Source of the DNA: Nephrocerus scutellatus
Lineage: Eukaryota; Arthropoda; Insecta; Diptera; Pipunculidae
Direction of reading: 5' to 3'
Assembly: GCA_947095585.1 (NCBI GenBank)
Contig: OX352763.1
Coordinates: 104,511,908-104,575,907, forward strand
DNA: 64,000 bases
A model generated the notes under the pieces. The model ran no database searches, was not told the DNA's origin, and saw nothing but the letters and a program-made list of their open reading frames with translations. The position numbers were made by a program, and so were the translations under genes. The first letter of the stretch is position 1; the number at the start of each line of letters is the position of its first letter. Shown piece by piece: positions 43,420-53,721 of this stretch.

Positions 43420-43854
43420 TTAAACACTTGCTAATCTCCTGATTGCCAATCTTCGACTGCCTATACTGCTATCAAGGTTGACAGCATTGATGAGTTGGTC
43501 AATGACTTCGTCATCGCCTTTCTTTGAGTGATTATTCCCTACTCTCACAAAACTGCGATTTCGCTCTATTTCGGAAGTACGAAGTTGTTGGTCAAGGCCG
43601 AAGGCAACACACGATGTGGAGCCTGCATTTTCTTGACCTCTATTTTGGGCTTTCAAATGTTTTTTTGTTTTCTGCCTAGTTTGGATCCCAGGCCCAAAAT
43701 CAGGAAGTGGCGCCTGTTCTCCTACTAGAATTATCCATTTCGGACCCTCGCAAACCAGAAGTGTGAAATAAATATTTATACTTTGAGTTCTAAACGCCCT
43801 GATCTGGGGGCCTAAGTGTAAAAGTATAATTGTTAATTGTTGATAAAAAGGCAA
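43420..43854 (-). CDS. Unidentified 144-codon ORF
   Basis: An open frame of good complexity: MPFYQQLTIILLHLGPQIRA, a middle section with PLPDFGPGIQTRQKTKKHLK, and a charged C-terminal half (RTSEIERNRSFVRVGNNHSK, VIDQLINAVNLDSSIGSRRL). I do not recognise any domain. It lies between a tandem duplication and a truncated Harbinger. It may be a piece of a transposon ORF or a fortuitous frame. No start context or splice sites support it strongly. Confidence 0.25.
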   Translation of the reverse strand: MPFYQQLTIILLHLGPQIRAFRTQSINIYFTLLVCEGPKWIILVGEQAPLPDFGPGIQTRQKTKKHLKAQNRGQENAGSTSCVAFGLDQQLRTSEIERNRSFVRVGNNHSKKGDDEVIDQLINAVNLDSSIGSRRLAIRRLASV

Positions 43855-43939
43855 TGAGTTCCGGGATGTTTTTAGTCGTAATAAGTTATATAAGACGGCA
43901 AAATCGGTAAGATACCTTAATTAAGTTGTTTCATTTTTT

Positions 43940-44395
43940 AAACATTGTGTAATTTTTTATAGAAGAAAACTGATAATAATCAGACGACGCGTAAGAAATA
44001 GGCAAAATCCATTTCAAGATGCCACAGACCAGCAATTCATGGATCTATACCGCTTTCGAAAGCATCTTTGCTTGGAATTATTTGAGAAAATCAAGCTGCG
44101 GTTTTTTTAAAACAAGCGGAACAGTGTCATTCCCAGTGTGTGTCGATATCTTTATGCATTGAGATTTTACGCAATAGGGAATTACCAAAGAGGTATTGGG
44201 CAGGACCTTATGACATGTATGTCTCAGACATGGGTTCATCGGTGTATTCATGAAGTTACTGGAATACTGGGATACCAGTTTTCAATCCTGTGAATGCAGG
44301 AAAAGTTATAAACGCTTGTGTTGTCCTGCATAACATTTTAGCAAAAGCTAATGTTCCGGTTGAATTAATATAAATCCAAGATTCTTAAGCAGCAA
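43940..44395 (+). pseudogene. Harbinger transposase with the catalytic core deleted
   Basis: Plus strand: RRRVRNRQNPFQDATDQQFM with DLYRFRKHLC (N-terminal region), SVCRYLYALRFYAIGNYQRG, IGQDLMTCMSQTWVHRCIHE with VTGIL (helix-turn-helix). At about 44290 the sequence jumps directly to NAGKVINACVVLHNILAKAN, which is the extreme C-terminus (CxALHNI motif). All three acidic catalytic motifs are missing. There is also an in-frame stop after KLRFF. It is the closest in sequence to the 47 kb transposase. With the partner gene on the opposite strand it forms a core-deleted Harbinger; terminal repeats could not be assigned. Confidence 0.8.
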
Positions 44396-44580
44396 ACAAC
44401 AACAGTCAACCTTCTGATACCGATAAAGTCAATATTCTACAGAATCTTCCTTCGATGTACTCCACTTGTCCCATATCGTCCTCAGGAACTTCCGAGGGTT
44501 GCGATAGACTGTGGGTAACTTAGAAGAAAAAAAACTAGTTGGTAAAAAATACTATTTTTACTATTTTTAGAGGTGGATAC

Positions 44581-45090
44581 CTATTTGTACTGCGGTGAAA
44601 AGAGCTCCGGCAAATCTGCACCATTAACACTCGCAGGACATAACAGCCCCAGCATCTTTTCTTCGAATCCGCTTATAACTTTAATCTTCTTCGTCCCATT
44701 TACACCGCTTCTTATATAAGAAGACTTAATTAAGGCTTCTTTTTCTTTAACATGTAATCTAAATGTTGATTGTAAAGTGATTTGAATCACATAAAGAAAA
44801 TAATATATACTTACTTTTGGTCTCTCCAAAACTTCCGCCATTGATTTTCATCTTTAATGGTCCCTCCTATGGCATTTAATTTTACCGCTAGTTCTTTCCA
44901 CTTAGCTAATTTCAAATGCGCTCCGTCAGAGGATTCAAATTTGCAAAGTAAATCTTAAATATAAAAGAAAATATAAAATAAAACATATATACCTTTCGTG
45001 GGCAAAATCCAAATTTTGTTCCATATAGGAGAGAAGGTACTCCTTCTGTTCCTCACTCGGTTTTTTTCCTTTTTTTACGACTTACATCTT
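44581..45090 (-). pseudogene. Myb/SANT-like partner gene of the 44 kb Harbinger
   Basis: Minus strand: KKPSEEQKEYLLSYMEQNLD with FAHER, a short intron-like gap (about 44990-44955), then KFESSDGAHLKLAKWKELAV, KLNAIGGTIKDENQWRKFWR with DQK (the NAIF1-like Myb/SANT-like domain, KWxxLAxxLNxxGGxxKxxxQWxKxWxD), another intron (about 44820-44765) and FRLHVKEKEALIKSSYIRSG ending at a stop at 44581. The DNA-binding domain is complete in sequence order and I see no certain lesion in it, whereas the transposase beside it has lost its core. A bona fide start codon was not identified. Confidence 0.72.
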
Positions 45091-45230
45091 TAAAATATTT
45101 AAATTTAATTGATCACTGCAAAAACTCACAGTCAAAACGAGAGTGAATAAATTTGTTCAATTGTGAACACGAAATCTGTCAAAAAACTACATTCTTACGA
45201 TCGCGGAATCGCGATAACACAGTGTGCCCT

Positions 45231-45480
45231 TTTTTTAACTCTTTAAATTGGTCTTTTCTTTGTTTAGAAAAACATCTTCTCTCTGTGTTTTCGATTTTAT
45301 TATTACGAAACAGCAAACAATTTCGTTTTATATGAACTGTCTGGCCGCAATGATGACACTGTCGATTACTTGAAAATTGTTCAATAAATTTTTGCCGTTT
45401 GAAATTAGAAATGTCAGAACCAAAACGACTATCAAAAGATCTTTTTAGGGTTTGGAGTAGTTAGAGTTAGAGTAGAGTTA
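45231..45480 (-). pseudogene. Copia-type Gag zinc knuckle relic
   Basis: Minus strand: QTLKRSFDSRFGSDISNFKR, then CHHCGQTVHIKRNC, a perfect C-x2-C-x4-H-x4-C retroviral-type knuckle as in copia Gag, and ENTERRCFSKQRKDQFKELK. No LTR is adjacent. It could be the downstream part of the copia Gag whose N-terminal part lies at 49.86-50.47 kb on the same strand, with later insertions between. Confidence 0.65.
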
Positions 45481-45825
45481 TTTTTAATAATTCTGATCGT
45501 ACCTGTACATCCGCAATAATGCTAAATACTGCTTAATATTGAATATGCTATGCTGTATTTTTATATATAAACTTATATTTTAAATTAAATTCAAAAGTTC
45601 AGGCATATTAATAGTTCAAAATGGAATGAAGAAGTAGACAAATTTCACAGTTTAATTCGCGACGCAACCTTGCAATCGCCAAGCAACAACACGACTCGAT
45701 GACCCTTTCTCAGGAGACAGTCAAAACTCTTCGCGACCACTCACGTCGAAGACTCGATACCCACTCGCTTTGGTAACATTCCTCCTCCTCAATTCTGAGA
45801 AAGGTCTCCTTTCACTCCATCGTTA
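45481..45825. other. No gene seen
   Basis: AT-rich followed by a GC-richer patch (45650-45825) with no reading frame recognised. Confidence 0.4.
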
Positions 45826-45930
45826 AAGTTTTTAGCTGTTGGCTGCTACCAGCGCCCAATAGGGCAGGACTTTTTTATAGCCATGTCGCAAACGTCTGTA
45901 TCGCGCTGCCTCGATGAGGTATGCAATAGT
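45826..45930 (+). pseudogene. Fragment of the 47 kb Harbinger transposase
   Basis: About 105 bases nearly identical to 47504-47608 (FLAVGCYQRPIGQD through SQTSVSRCLDEVCN). This copy has six T in the GACTTTTTTATAGCC run, which keeps the frame (GQDFFIAMSQTSV), whereas the 47 kb copy has seven. Confidence 0.9.
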
Positions 45931-46916
45931 CCAATAGTCTCAAGGATACTAATCGAGTTATGTTGATTGACAATCAAGGAAAATTATGAATATGCATATA
46001 TGTCATCGACCAAAAGAATCTTTATTATTTCATTTAATATTGATATTAAAAAGATAAGTAAAAAGATATTTTTTGATAATAACTTGTTTTTTTTTTTTTA
46101 TTTATTTTTTTTTGTAATATTAAAACGTTATTATTACGCTTTCTACTTATAAGAGGGGACAACCTGAGCCAAATTACTTACTCGGGCCAACAAAACCCGA
46201 AAAAAATCAACAAAGAAAATGGGAATTTCAATTTAAACTTGACTTACCCTATTATCCACTACACCCAGTCCGACAGCGCTGACGAGTCCGATGTGCTGGA
46301 AAAACAATGGGGTTAAGGAAAATAAGCAATTTTTGTTGGGGAGGGACAGATTACCATCCCGAGCACTCTTGGGTTCCGCTCTTATAAGAATATAAAAAAA
46401 ATGTAAAACATTAAAATAAGGGTATTGTTGCCCGTAACTTGTTCGCGTCCCTTAATTGCTACTCTTGCAAAATTAAGAGAGCCTGATAAGATAAAAAACA
46501 CAAAAAAAAAACGGCGTCTGGTGGTTGGAGGCGTGGTGGGGCAAAATAAGGTTGTTTTTTCCCCACATTTCCTTCATGTGCCCTAACTTGCTAAGCTGCA
46601 CATTGCTGGCGCTTCTTGGATATGGCTGCTATCGCTGGCGAATTAAGTGAACTCCCCTTTTGAAGAATGTTCTCGATTGGGAATTATGCGCATGTTCTTT
46701 ACATGTCGTAGAACAACAATGAGCACTTCATTTAGATATTAAATATTTTCCTTACTTTTTTCTCTTCAGGGGCACGTATGGTAATCGACTGACTCTCCGA
46801 AGAGTGTTCTCGAATGAAAAGAATCTATGCACATGTTCTTTGTGTGTCTTACTTCCTTTTCTTTTCAGGAGCGGAAAATTCTAATAGGATTCACTGCTTG
46901 TGCACCTTTTTCTTTT
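45931..46916. other. No gene; duplicated motifs before the Harbinger
   Basis: 46660-46860 contains a loosely repeated ~150-bp segment (GAA(G/T)AATGTTCTCGA...GCATGTTCTTT, CTCTTCAGGGGCACGTATGG). A 51-bp unit (TTTTCTTTTCAGGAGCGG to TGCACCT, 46857-46907) is repeated, and its second copy is the Harbinger insertion site. Confidence 0.5.
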
Positions 46917-47191
46917 CAGCAGCCGAATTCCGTTTCAATGATAAATGGTAATGGGAAATGGTAATGGGTTTATTTTCGACCAGTCATTTACCATTACCAT
47001 AAAATTTTCTATTCCGGTTCAACAAATGGGTTTTAACCTGGGAAACATTTAATAAATTACATTTTTTGGTTTATTGGGCTATATTTTGACAGAAGATTAT
47101 TATTTTTCTGTGTTTCCAATTTTATTAAAAAAATAATCATCTTGGAGAATTAATTAAAGTGAATAAAATTTAGAGATCTGAAATTAAAAAT

Positions 47192-48390
47192 ATGGATTAT
47201 ATTATTATACAAAGAATTAGAAGAAGGCGATTAAGTCAAAGGTGAGATTATTGCAATTTTTAACTAAATATTTTTAGCAGTTTATTAATTGAGATCGTTG
47301 TATTTTAGATTTCGTCTACTTAAAATACGTCGGGATTTAAGAGACGCTAGTGACCCGTTTGAGGCAACCACGAACGAAGAATTTCAGAGACTATTTCGTT
47401 TGGATAAAAACATATGTAGGTTGTTAGTCGATTTAATTCAACCTCATATGGTGCAAAGAACCCGTATTCACGGGTTAAATTCAACCTTAAGGATTTTGTG
47501 TGCGTTAAGGTTTTTAGCTGTTGGCTGCTACCAGCGCCCAATAGGGCAGGACTTTTTTTATAGCCATGTCGCAAACGTCTGTATCGCGCTGCCTCGATGA
47601 GGTATGCAATATAATCGAATCCAAATTATCAAATGAATATGTTAAATTCAGTTTGGATTCTGATCGAATAATTGATATGAAAAGAAAATTCTATTCATTG
47701 TATCAATTTCCTGGCGTCATTGGATTGATAGATGGGACTCAGATTTCCATCAAGAAGCCGGATAACAACGTCGAACATGTATATTATTGTACACGGAAGG
47801 CGGTACATACGAAAAATGTGCAGATTATATGTGACGCTGATTTAGTGATTTTGAATGTAAACGCTCGTTTTGGAGGATCATCACATGATAGCTTCATTTG
47901 GAATAATTCGCTGACTAAGCAAAAGATGATGGATCATTTTGAAAATGGAGGACGAAGGTAAATTTTAATTTTATTGATTTACATTAATTTGAATTGTTAT
48001 TTCAGGTGACAGTGGCTATGCCCAGCAGCCATGGCTAATGACGCCATTCTCAAATCTAACAGGTCCAACAGAAGAGGCGTACAACATCGCCCATAAAAAA
48101 CGAGACATTTAGTGGAGCGATGCATCGGTGTATTAAAGTCTCGCTTTCGATGCCTAAGTCGCCAGCGAATATTAATGTATAGTTCGCAGAAAGCCGGACT
48201 CATTATAAATGCTTGTGTTGCTCTGCACAACATATTAATGCTGAACGGAGTACCGCTACCTACAGAAGAAGACATAACTCTCGAAATGGAACGAACAAGC
48301 AAAGTAGATATTCCAGAGACAATTGATCCTGCGTCAACCCTTACAATAGGCAGAAATATAAGAAATGACATCGCAAACGGATTTGTGTAA
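47192..48390 (+). pseudogene. Harbinger transposase, full layout with small frameshifts
   Basis: Exons 47192-47241 (MDYIIIQRIRRRRLSQR), 47309-47957 and 48006-48390, introns GTGAGA...ATTTTAG and GTAAAT...TTTCAG. Domains: N-terminal helices (FEATTNEEFQRLFRLDKNIC), LRFLAVGCYQRPIGQD, helix-turn-helix SQTSVSRCLDEVCNII, catalytic GVIGLIDGTQISIKKP (first Asp), ARFGGSSHDSFIWNNS (second), GDSGYAQQPWLMTPFSN (third region) and VERCIGVLKSRFRCLSRQRI with INACVALHNIL. Lesions: an extra T in the T-run at 47553-47559, a one-base slip at the second splice junction before GDSGY, and a missing base in the A-run at 48095-48100. All acidic residues are still present. Three minor indels separate it from a complete enzyme. 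Confidence 0.88.
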
Positions 48391-48429
48391 AATATTTTAA
48401 TAAATTAATTTTTTTTTATCACATTAAGT

Positions 48430-49367
48430 TCATTTATATGTTTGTGTTTAATTTATATTTCTAAGTAGTCTCCTTGTATAGCAATGGACTCACGTTCTTT
48501 TAAAATCAGCTCCCGTTCTTTGAGTTCTAATTCCTTTTTTTTTATTTGTAGATGTTCGGTCTCAAATTTTTCATATAATAATATTTTTTTTTTGTTTCCA
48601 ACAAATTTTCCAAAACTTCTAATTTTCTTTTTTTTTTATCCGAAGTGCCTCTTGCATAAAATCTATTTCTTGCGCCTCCCTTTCGTGTTTTGCTGATTTT
48701 CGGTTTGTATTTTTTTCAGGCAGCTGTATTTCCTGTTGAGAAATAATTAAATTTTAAATTAACATAAAATGCATATATACAATATATGTATATATAAATA
48801 TGTAATACAAACTTGGGTTTCCGTTTCTAAAATTGGGTCTAGTGATTGACGGAGGGGCACAGTATCACCCGATCCCAACTCCGGTGTGACGTGATCGCCG
48901 TCTACTGCGTCTGGCGAAATTATTGAAATTATTTTATTTTCAATTTCATTCAAATCGAGTGGTCCTCCATCATTCATCCCACTTTGATTGTTAAATCTTT
49001 TAATTTTCATATATTTTTCTTTCGTTCGGATTCTGCAATTCATAAATAATTAAATCGTTATTTACGAGAAATGTTTTAATTTACCTACCGAAAGTCTTCC
49101 CAATATTTTTTCCATTGGTCTCCGTTTTTTTTAGATCCCCCAATTGCATTTAGCGTAGCCGCTAATGTTTCCCATTTTTGATATTGGCCTGCCGACCATC
49201 TACAGCTGAAAATCTATAATTAGAATATTAATACATACTGTTTTATACATATAGATGTGAATAAATACATACTGATTGCGCGCCAAGCATAGATAATTTT
49301 CCAAATAGTTAATTAAATATAGTTGTTGTTCTTTCCTTGCTTTTTTCCTTTTGTCAGTACTCATCAT
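48430..49367 (-). pseudogene. Myb/SANT-like partner gene of the 47 kb Harbinger
   Basis: Four exons on the minus strand. Exon 1 from ATG 49367: MMSTDKRKKARKEQQLYLIN with YLENYLCLARNQ. Exon 2: CRWSAGQYQKWETLAATLNA with IGGSKKNGDQWKKYWEDFR (the NAIF1-like Myb/SANT-like domain). Exon 3: RTKEKYMKIKRFNNQSGMND through SLDPILETETQ (acidic linker). Exon 4 from about 48735: EIQLPEKNTNRKSAKHEREA then a Lys/Glu-rich coiled coil that ends near 48430 (KERESIAIQGDYLEI). Two A-run slips in exon 4 (about 48630 and 48595) break the coiled coil; the DNA-binding part is intact. It is the same class of protein as that at 44.6-45.1 kb. Confidence 0.78.
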
Positions 49368-49859
49368 CTAAGAAACAAATTGTACATGGGTACGTAATTA
49401 ACAAATTCGTACGTAAAATATAACGAATATATAGTTTTATTACTTACCATTGTCATTTTTTATATTATAAAACCGTAATTTTAAATTAAAATAATTCTGT
49501 TTACCAAATCACACGAAAACTTTTTATATGCGTTTTTTGACATTAGTTATGGGTTTTTTTTCTCAGTCATTGAATGGGAATCGCTTTTCTGGGTTTTTAT
49601 ACCAATTGCATTTTTTCGACTAATAAAAACCATACTGGTAAATTACCAGCGAACCGGAATTTGGGTGCAGGAGCGGAAAATTCTAATAGGATTCACTGCT
49701 TGTGCACCTCTATTGAAATCAGGTAATAATAATAAAATCGCATTGAATATTTTAATCGATTTAAATTAACTTTAATTTTTAAAAAAAAAAATGATGGGCC
49801 GCCATTTTGCTGTAAGGGCCTTCGCGCACGTACGGCAATCGACCGCTTGCGACAATATA

Positions 49860-50474
49860 TAAAAACCGACTGACTTCTTATCCCCAAAAGGTATAACATA
49901 TTTCATATTCCTTCGACGTTTTCCGTCTATTTCGTGCCGACAACCTGTGACGTCTGCCTCTGGTCGTGCCTCAAGTGCAACAATTAAATTATCGTAGCTG
50001 CGCAGTAAATTGCTAACGATAACACGAACATGCCATGTAGTTGACAATTGTTCTTCGCCCAAAGCACTTAATTTCTTGAACAAATTCGTGAGTTCATTAA
50101 AATGCTCTTCGACGTTTCCACCTTCACTCATTTTTAAACCACAAATACGACGAATTATGGTCATTTTATTTGACATTGAGTCTTTTTCATGAAATCTTTT
50201 TAATGCGGTCCACGCATCTTTCGCTATGGTTTTGTGTCGAATGTGGCACAATTATTTGTCTTCGACCGACAAACCACGCAAGAGCCTGATCGTCGCGAAT
50301 TTGTCAATTGTTGATTGCTTCCGCATTGGGATTACCTTCTGTTGGTTCTGGTTTTGTTTCACTTAATATACTCCAAAATTTTTCTTTCATTAGCAGAAGC
50401 TCCGCTTTGTACTTCAACATAAAATAATTCTCGTTGTTCAATTTTCTTATAAACGCTTTATTTGAGTCCGCCAT
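49860..50474 (-). pseudogene. Copia Gag, N-terminal part
   Basis: ATG at 50474: MADSNKAFIRKLNNENYFML, KYKAELLLMKEKFWSIL, then after a slip near 50270 HKTIAKDAWTALKRFHEKDS, IRRICGLKMSEGGNVEEHFN with ELTNLFKKLSALGE, and LLRSYDNLIVALEARPEADV. This is the copia-type capsid (WxxL, then WxxLxxxYxxxS, LxxLKMxEGxxVxxHxxxF, LPxSYxxLxxALExRxExDxT). The zinc knuckle and pol are not contiguous; downstream sequence becomes unrelated at about 49850. Primer site and LTR lie immediately upstream. Confidence 0.85.
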
Positions 50475-50562
50475 TGTAATTTTATTCACGCGCACTTACT
50501 TTTCGCGTAAACTGTTCTTGATACTTGTTTTATTTCGAAACCTAATGTCGCTTGTTCAGTAA

Positions 50563-50574
50563 CTGGGCCCATAA
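50563..50574 (-). other. Copia primer-binding site
   Basis: Minus strand TTATGGGCCCAG, matching the internal initiator-tRNA-Met fragment used as primer by copia elements, two bases from the LTR end. Confidence 0.8.
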
Positions 50575-50576
50575 AC

Positions 50577-50764
50577 TGTTAAAGTTATTTCAGTCTAAAT
50601 GTTAAGCAAACAACTAGAAATTAGAACCGTATAAAATAAAACAAGGTAATGAATTTCTTTTGCACGAGAGCACAATTTTAATGTTCATCGGTTGAGTGAT
50701 AGAACGAGACTAAAAAGAAATTGACAAAACAATGAAGTTAATGTTCATATTGCTTATCTCAACA
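50577..50764 (-). mobile_element. Copia 5' LTR
   Basis: On the minus strand it begins TGTTGAGATAAGC and ends ACTTTAACA, TG...CA, 188 bp, directly upstream of primer site and Gag. The matching 3' LTR is absent, consistent with truncation. Confidence 0.72.
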
Positions 50765-50874
50765 ATTAGGAACTTGCGAACGTAGCGAAGCAGGAATTAT
50801 GATTCGTATTCCTCGATAAATGCACCTATCATGCAGCATCAACTCGCTCTCCATACCTTTGTACGACGAATTCT

Positions 50875-51243
50875 TTAATGTCCTGTTTGAAGTTGAATCA
50901 TTAATAACGACAACTCTTTATCAATCTTGATTTCTTTCAATATGTCGGTGTTAGTGATAGGTAAAAAATCTTCCCACAATTGGTAGATCTCGTAAGTTTC
51001 GAAAGCTTTACTATTCTGTTCTTCTACTGGGTTTTTGGAAAGAAAATCGGCAGTAGTATGTTCTTCGGTACTTTTGTATTTAATAATGTAGTCAAATTCG
51101 CTCAGAAGCAAGGCGTAGTGTATAAGCCTCTGGGCTTTAAGTAGTGGTAGATTCTTTTCAGGATTGAATATTGAAACTAGAGGCTTTTTATCCGTAACGT
51201 GTGTAAACTTCCTTCCACAGCAGTAATCAAAAAACGTATGCAA
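50875..51243 (-). pseudogene. Ty3/gypsy RNase H end relic
   Basis: Minus strand: CGRKFTHVTDKKPLVSIFNP, LKAQRLIHYALLLSEFDYII and YKSTEEHTTADFLSKNPVEE with a short integrase-side spacer. This is the RNase H end of gypsy pol (DxKPLxxIF...RxxRWxLxLxxxxxxIxYKxGxxxxxADxLSR). The frame is open for 122 codons but isolated; the SINE at 51.25 kb truncates its upstream side. Confidence 0.82.
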
Positions 51244-51249
51244 TCCCTA

Positions 51250-51484
51250 TTAGATGACTGTAAGAAAATGCGCATGGCTACTGAGCAGGAGGTTCGTGGT
51301 TCGAATCTCAGTAACTCCAAAAGTATTTTTCACGATGTGACAAACGTTCCGAGAGTAATAACTTGTCACGGCAACTAGGCCCCTTCCATTTGTGTCCAAA
51401 ATATACATGCACAACACAAATGGACGCGAGAAGCTAGGCCTTGGACCGCAACGGTCTGTCACGCCGAATATTATTATTATTATG
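51250..51484 (+). repeat. tRNA-derived SINE, most complete copy
   Basis: Head with B-box GGTTCGAATCTC (51297-51308) after GCGCATGGCTACTGAGCAGG, body with CCTTCCATTTGTGTCCAAAA, ATACATGCACAAC and GGCCTTGGACCGCAACGGTC, tail CGCCGAATATTATTATTATT. Related copies are at 41.3 and 60.5 kb. The A box is only weakly recognisable. Confidence 0.75.
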
Positions 51485-51797
51485 TGAATAGCATATCAAC
51501 TGTTTGAGAGCGTCTCCATCAATTTTTGTCGTATACGAAGAGTTCATTGAATTGTTCATAAAACTTTTCATGAATTGCTGTGTTTTTTGTAGCAACAACT
51601 GCTGTTGTTCCATGTTAAACATGCTAAACTGTACTGCATTCATTATTTTGCATAAAAAAAATCATCATCAAGAAGTGAAAACTTATTTCGGCGCATTAGA
51701 CATTTTTTAGATGGGTACTAGGGTTATTGGGTTATGAATTGCATTATATTTATGAATTGTATTTTATTAGAAACTTTAAAATACATTTAATATTCTT

Positions 51798-52330
51798 TTA
51801 TGAATCATCGTTAACAATTTCGACAACTCTTGTATCATCATCATTATCATTAAAATTATTACAATCTAAAATAGAAACTATAGGTTCATGGTAACTAAAA
51901 TAGGAAATAAACAATTTTGATTCGAAGTTATTTAAATATCTCGTGAATACCGCATCAATTGTTCTTTTATATCTCGTTGTGCTAATATTGCGTTGATTGG
52001 ACATAAAAAAATCAAATTCTCTATTCAAAAATTTAAGTAATGGTAGATTTTTATCGTCTGCAAAGTTTATGTTGAAATCCCCACCCAAAATCATTGGCAA
52101 ATTATCAAATCTATTTCCACTTTTATCTTGAAGCACTGCAGAACCGGCTGTAGAATAAATGAATAAATTTTCAAACAAAAAATCTCGTATCGCATTTAAA
52201 GACTTATTAGGCGAAATATAAACAGCAACCATCACAATGAGCTTCCCATTGTCAGAGTGGCAACGACAAATGCATATATTACCAGCGTCTCGGAACGGTG
52301 TCGCGAGTCCAGAGATTTTATCTCATCTAA
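51798..52330 (-). pseudogene. EEP-type endonuclease fragment (possibly Helentron or non-LTR)
   Basis: Minus strand: ISGLATPFRDAGNICICRCH, MVAVYISPNKSLNAIRDFLF, LPMILGGDFNINFADDKNLP (the GDFN metal-binding motif), NISTTRYKRTIDAVFTRYL (the TIDxVF motif) and SKLFISYFSYHEPIVSIL (position of the terminal SDHxP motif, here SYHEP). The order is that of the exonuclease-endonuclease-phosphatase fold. The SYFSYHKPI-type end is what I associate with endonucleases fused to Pif1-like helicases in Helentrons rather than with Jockey, but no helicase is present here. Upstream residues (catalytic Asn/Glu) are missing. Confidence 0.6.
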
Positions 52331-53570
52331 AAATATAAAGAAGTTTTCACTTCAAAAATTAAAAATTTTGGTTTATATATTTGATTGTTATACGGTGAGT
52401 ATTTTTCAACGTCGCGTGAGTGTAACTCCAAAGTACTTTATATATATATACGTTCGTGAACTGTAATCCGAAAAAAGAGGTCAAAGCAAACGCAGCACTC
52501 CGTGCGTAATTGGTTGCAGGGGGGAAGCGGGCAACTATGCAAATCTTTCTTCCTTTGTGCGTTCTTCCCGCAATGACTGCTACCGCGTTGCATTTATGAG
52601 ACATCATTTGGTGACTATCACACAACATACCCGTTCTGTCGGGATCACATACCTGTATATGTAGACTCTATTACAATTGATACAATGGGGACACGGCAAA
52701 AATAAAAATCAAGGATTTGTTAACTTACGTAGAGAGAGACTTTGGAGGCTCAATACAGTTTTTCTTTGTTTTTCCTTTTCGTTGTCTCGAACTTTTTAGT
52801 ACTGAAATGTTTGGCCCCCTTTCCCTCTCAGCTCCTTGTAAAAATTGTGTACTGCTTCTTATTTCTTTTTAATTTTTCCCTCTTAGTATCTTGCGTGTTC
52901 TGTACTGCTTCGCTCGGTGTCAGAATCTAAAAAAGAAAGTTGTCGCTTGATTGATTCTCATCGAACCCCTTGATGGCAACACGTCAGGTAGCCCAACGTG
53001 CGAGAACGAGATAACTATTGTTCGGTTGTCAGCGATGAAATCTGACATGATGTGCATTTACACGGAGCTTGCCTCATATTGAGGAGTAGGAATTTACACC
53101 ATCTCTTGGTTTGGATAATGCACCATTACACATTTTGTGGCGTAGCAATTCCTTTGTTTCTTGATAATAGAAATTCAAATAATTTTTGCTGTTGTGCAGC
53201 TTGGGTAACAAGAAATAATTTTAATTGTTCCGAATACATTCGGAGTGTAAAAAAAATCGTCGCCAATTCTGTTATATATTAAAAGAAATTACCTTGGTGG
53301 TAAAGTAAAGGACGGTGAAAATAAGATTAAAAAATTTCAAAAATATTTTTTGTAAAAAAAAAATATGCCGTAGGAATATCATATATAATGGTTTACTAAA
53401 ATTTCTAACAAAAAAACTTCAACATATGCAACAAAATGCAGTTTTATATGTAGGCCATTTTAAAATATTTATATTTATGTATTTAAAAAATGTATATCAA
53501 ATTATTTAAGATAATTACTGAAGTTGTTGGGAGGTTATATCCATAAATATTGAAAGGTACAAAACTTGAT
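52331..53570. other. No gene seen
   Basis: Mixed AT-rich DNA; frames at 52359-52628 and 52742-53282 lack domains. Confidence 0.4.
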
Positions 53571-53721
53571 AGGGCGCCCTCACAATGGAAATCTTAATAT
53601 TTTAGACATACAAGATTATATGCAGTTTGGTTTTGACAAAAATAAATTTTTGCTCGTTATGTTACAATATAATACATCTTGTAACTCTAAGTATTAAGTT
53701 TTCCCAGTGTGAGAGCTCCCT
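53571..53721. mobile_element. MITE-like element, TA-type ends
   Basis: Left AGGGCGCCCTCACAATGG and right CCAGTGTGAGAGCTCCCT form imperfect inverted repeats that extend into AATCTTAATA / TATTAAGTTTT. About 151 bp, AT-rich interior, no coding. TA is adjacent on both sides, compatible with a Tc1/mariner derivative. Confidence 0.55.

Larger units (their letters stand above)
46920..49667. mobile_element. Two-gene PIF/Harbinger element with CAG target duplication
   Basis: Left end CAGCCGAATTCCG, right end CGGAATTTGGGTG: imperfect inverted repeats CA(G/C)CC(G/A)AATTCCG. CAG flanks both sides (46917-46919 and 49668-49670). The right flank continues GAGCGGAAAATTCTAATAGG, which also follows TTTTCTTTTCAG at 46869, so the left neighbour is an in-window empty copy of the site. 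2748 bp, transposase on + and Myb/SANT partner on -, convergent. Both genes are full length in layout, each with small frameshifts. Confidence 0.88.

Noticed and set aside
47997..48371. 124-codon minus-strand frame
   Set aside because: Antisense of the Harbinger transposase C-terminal exon.
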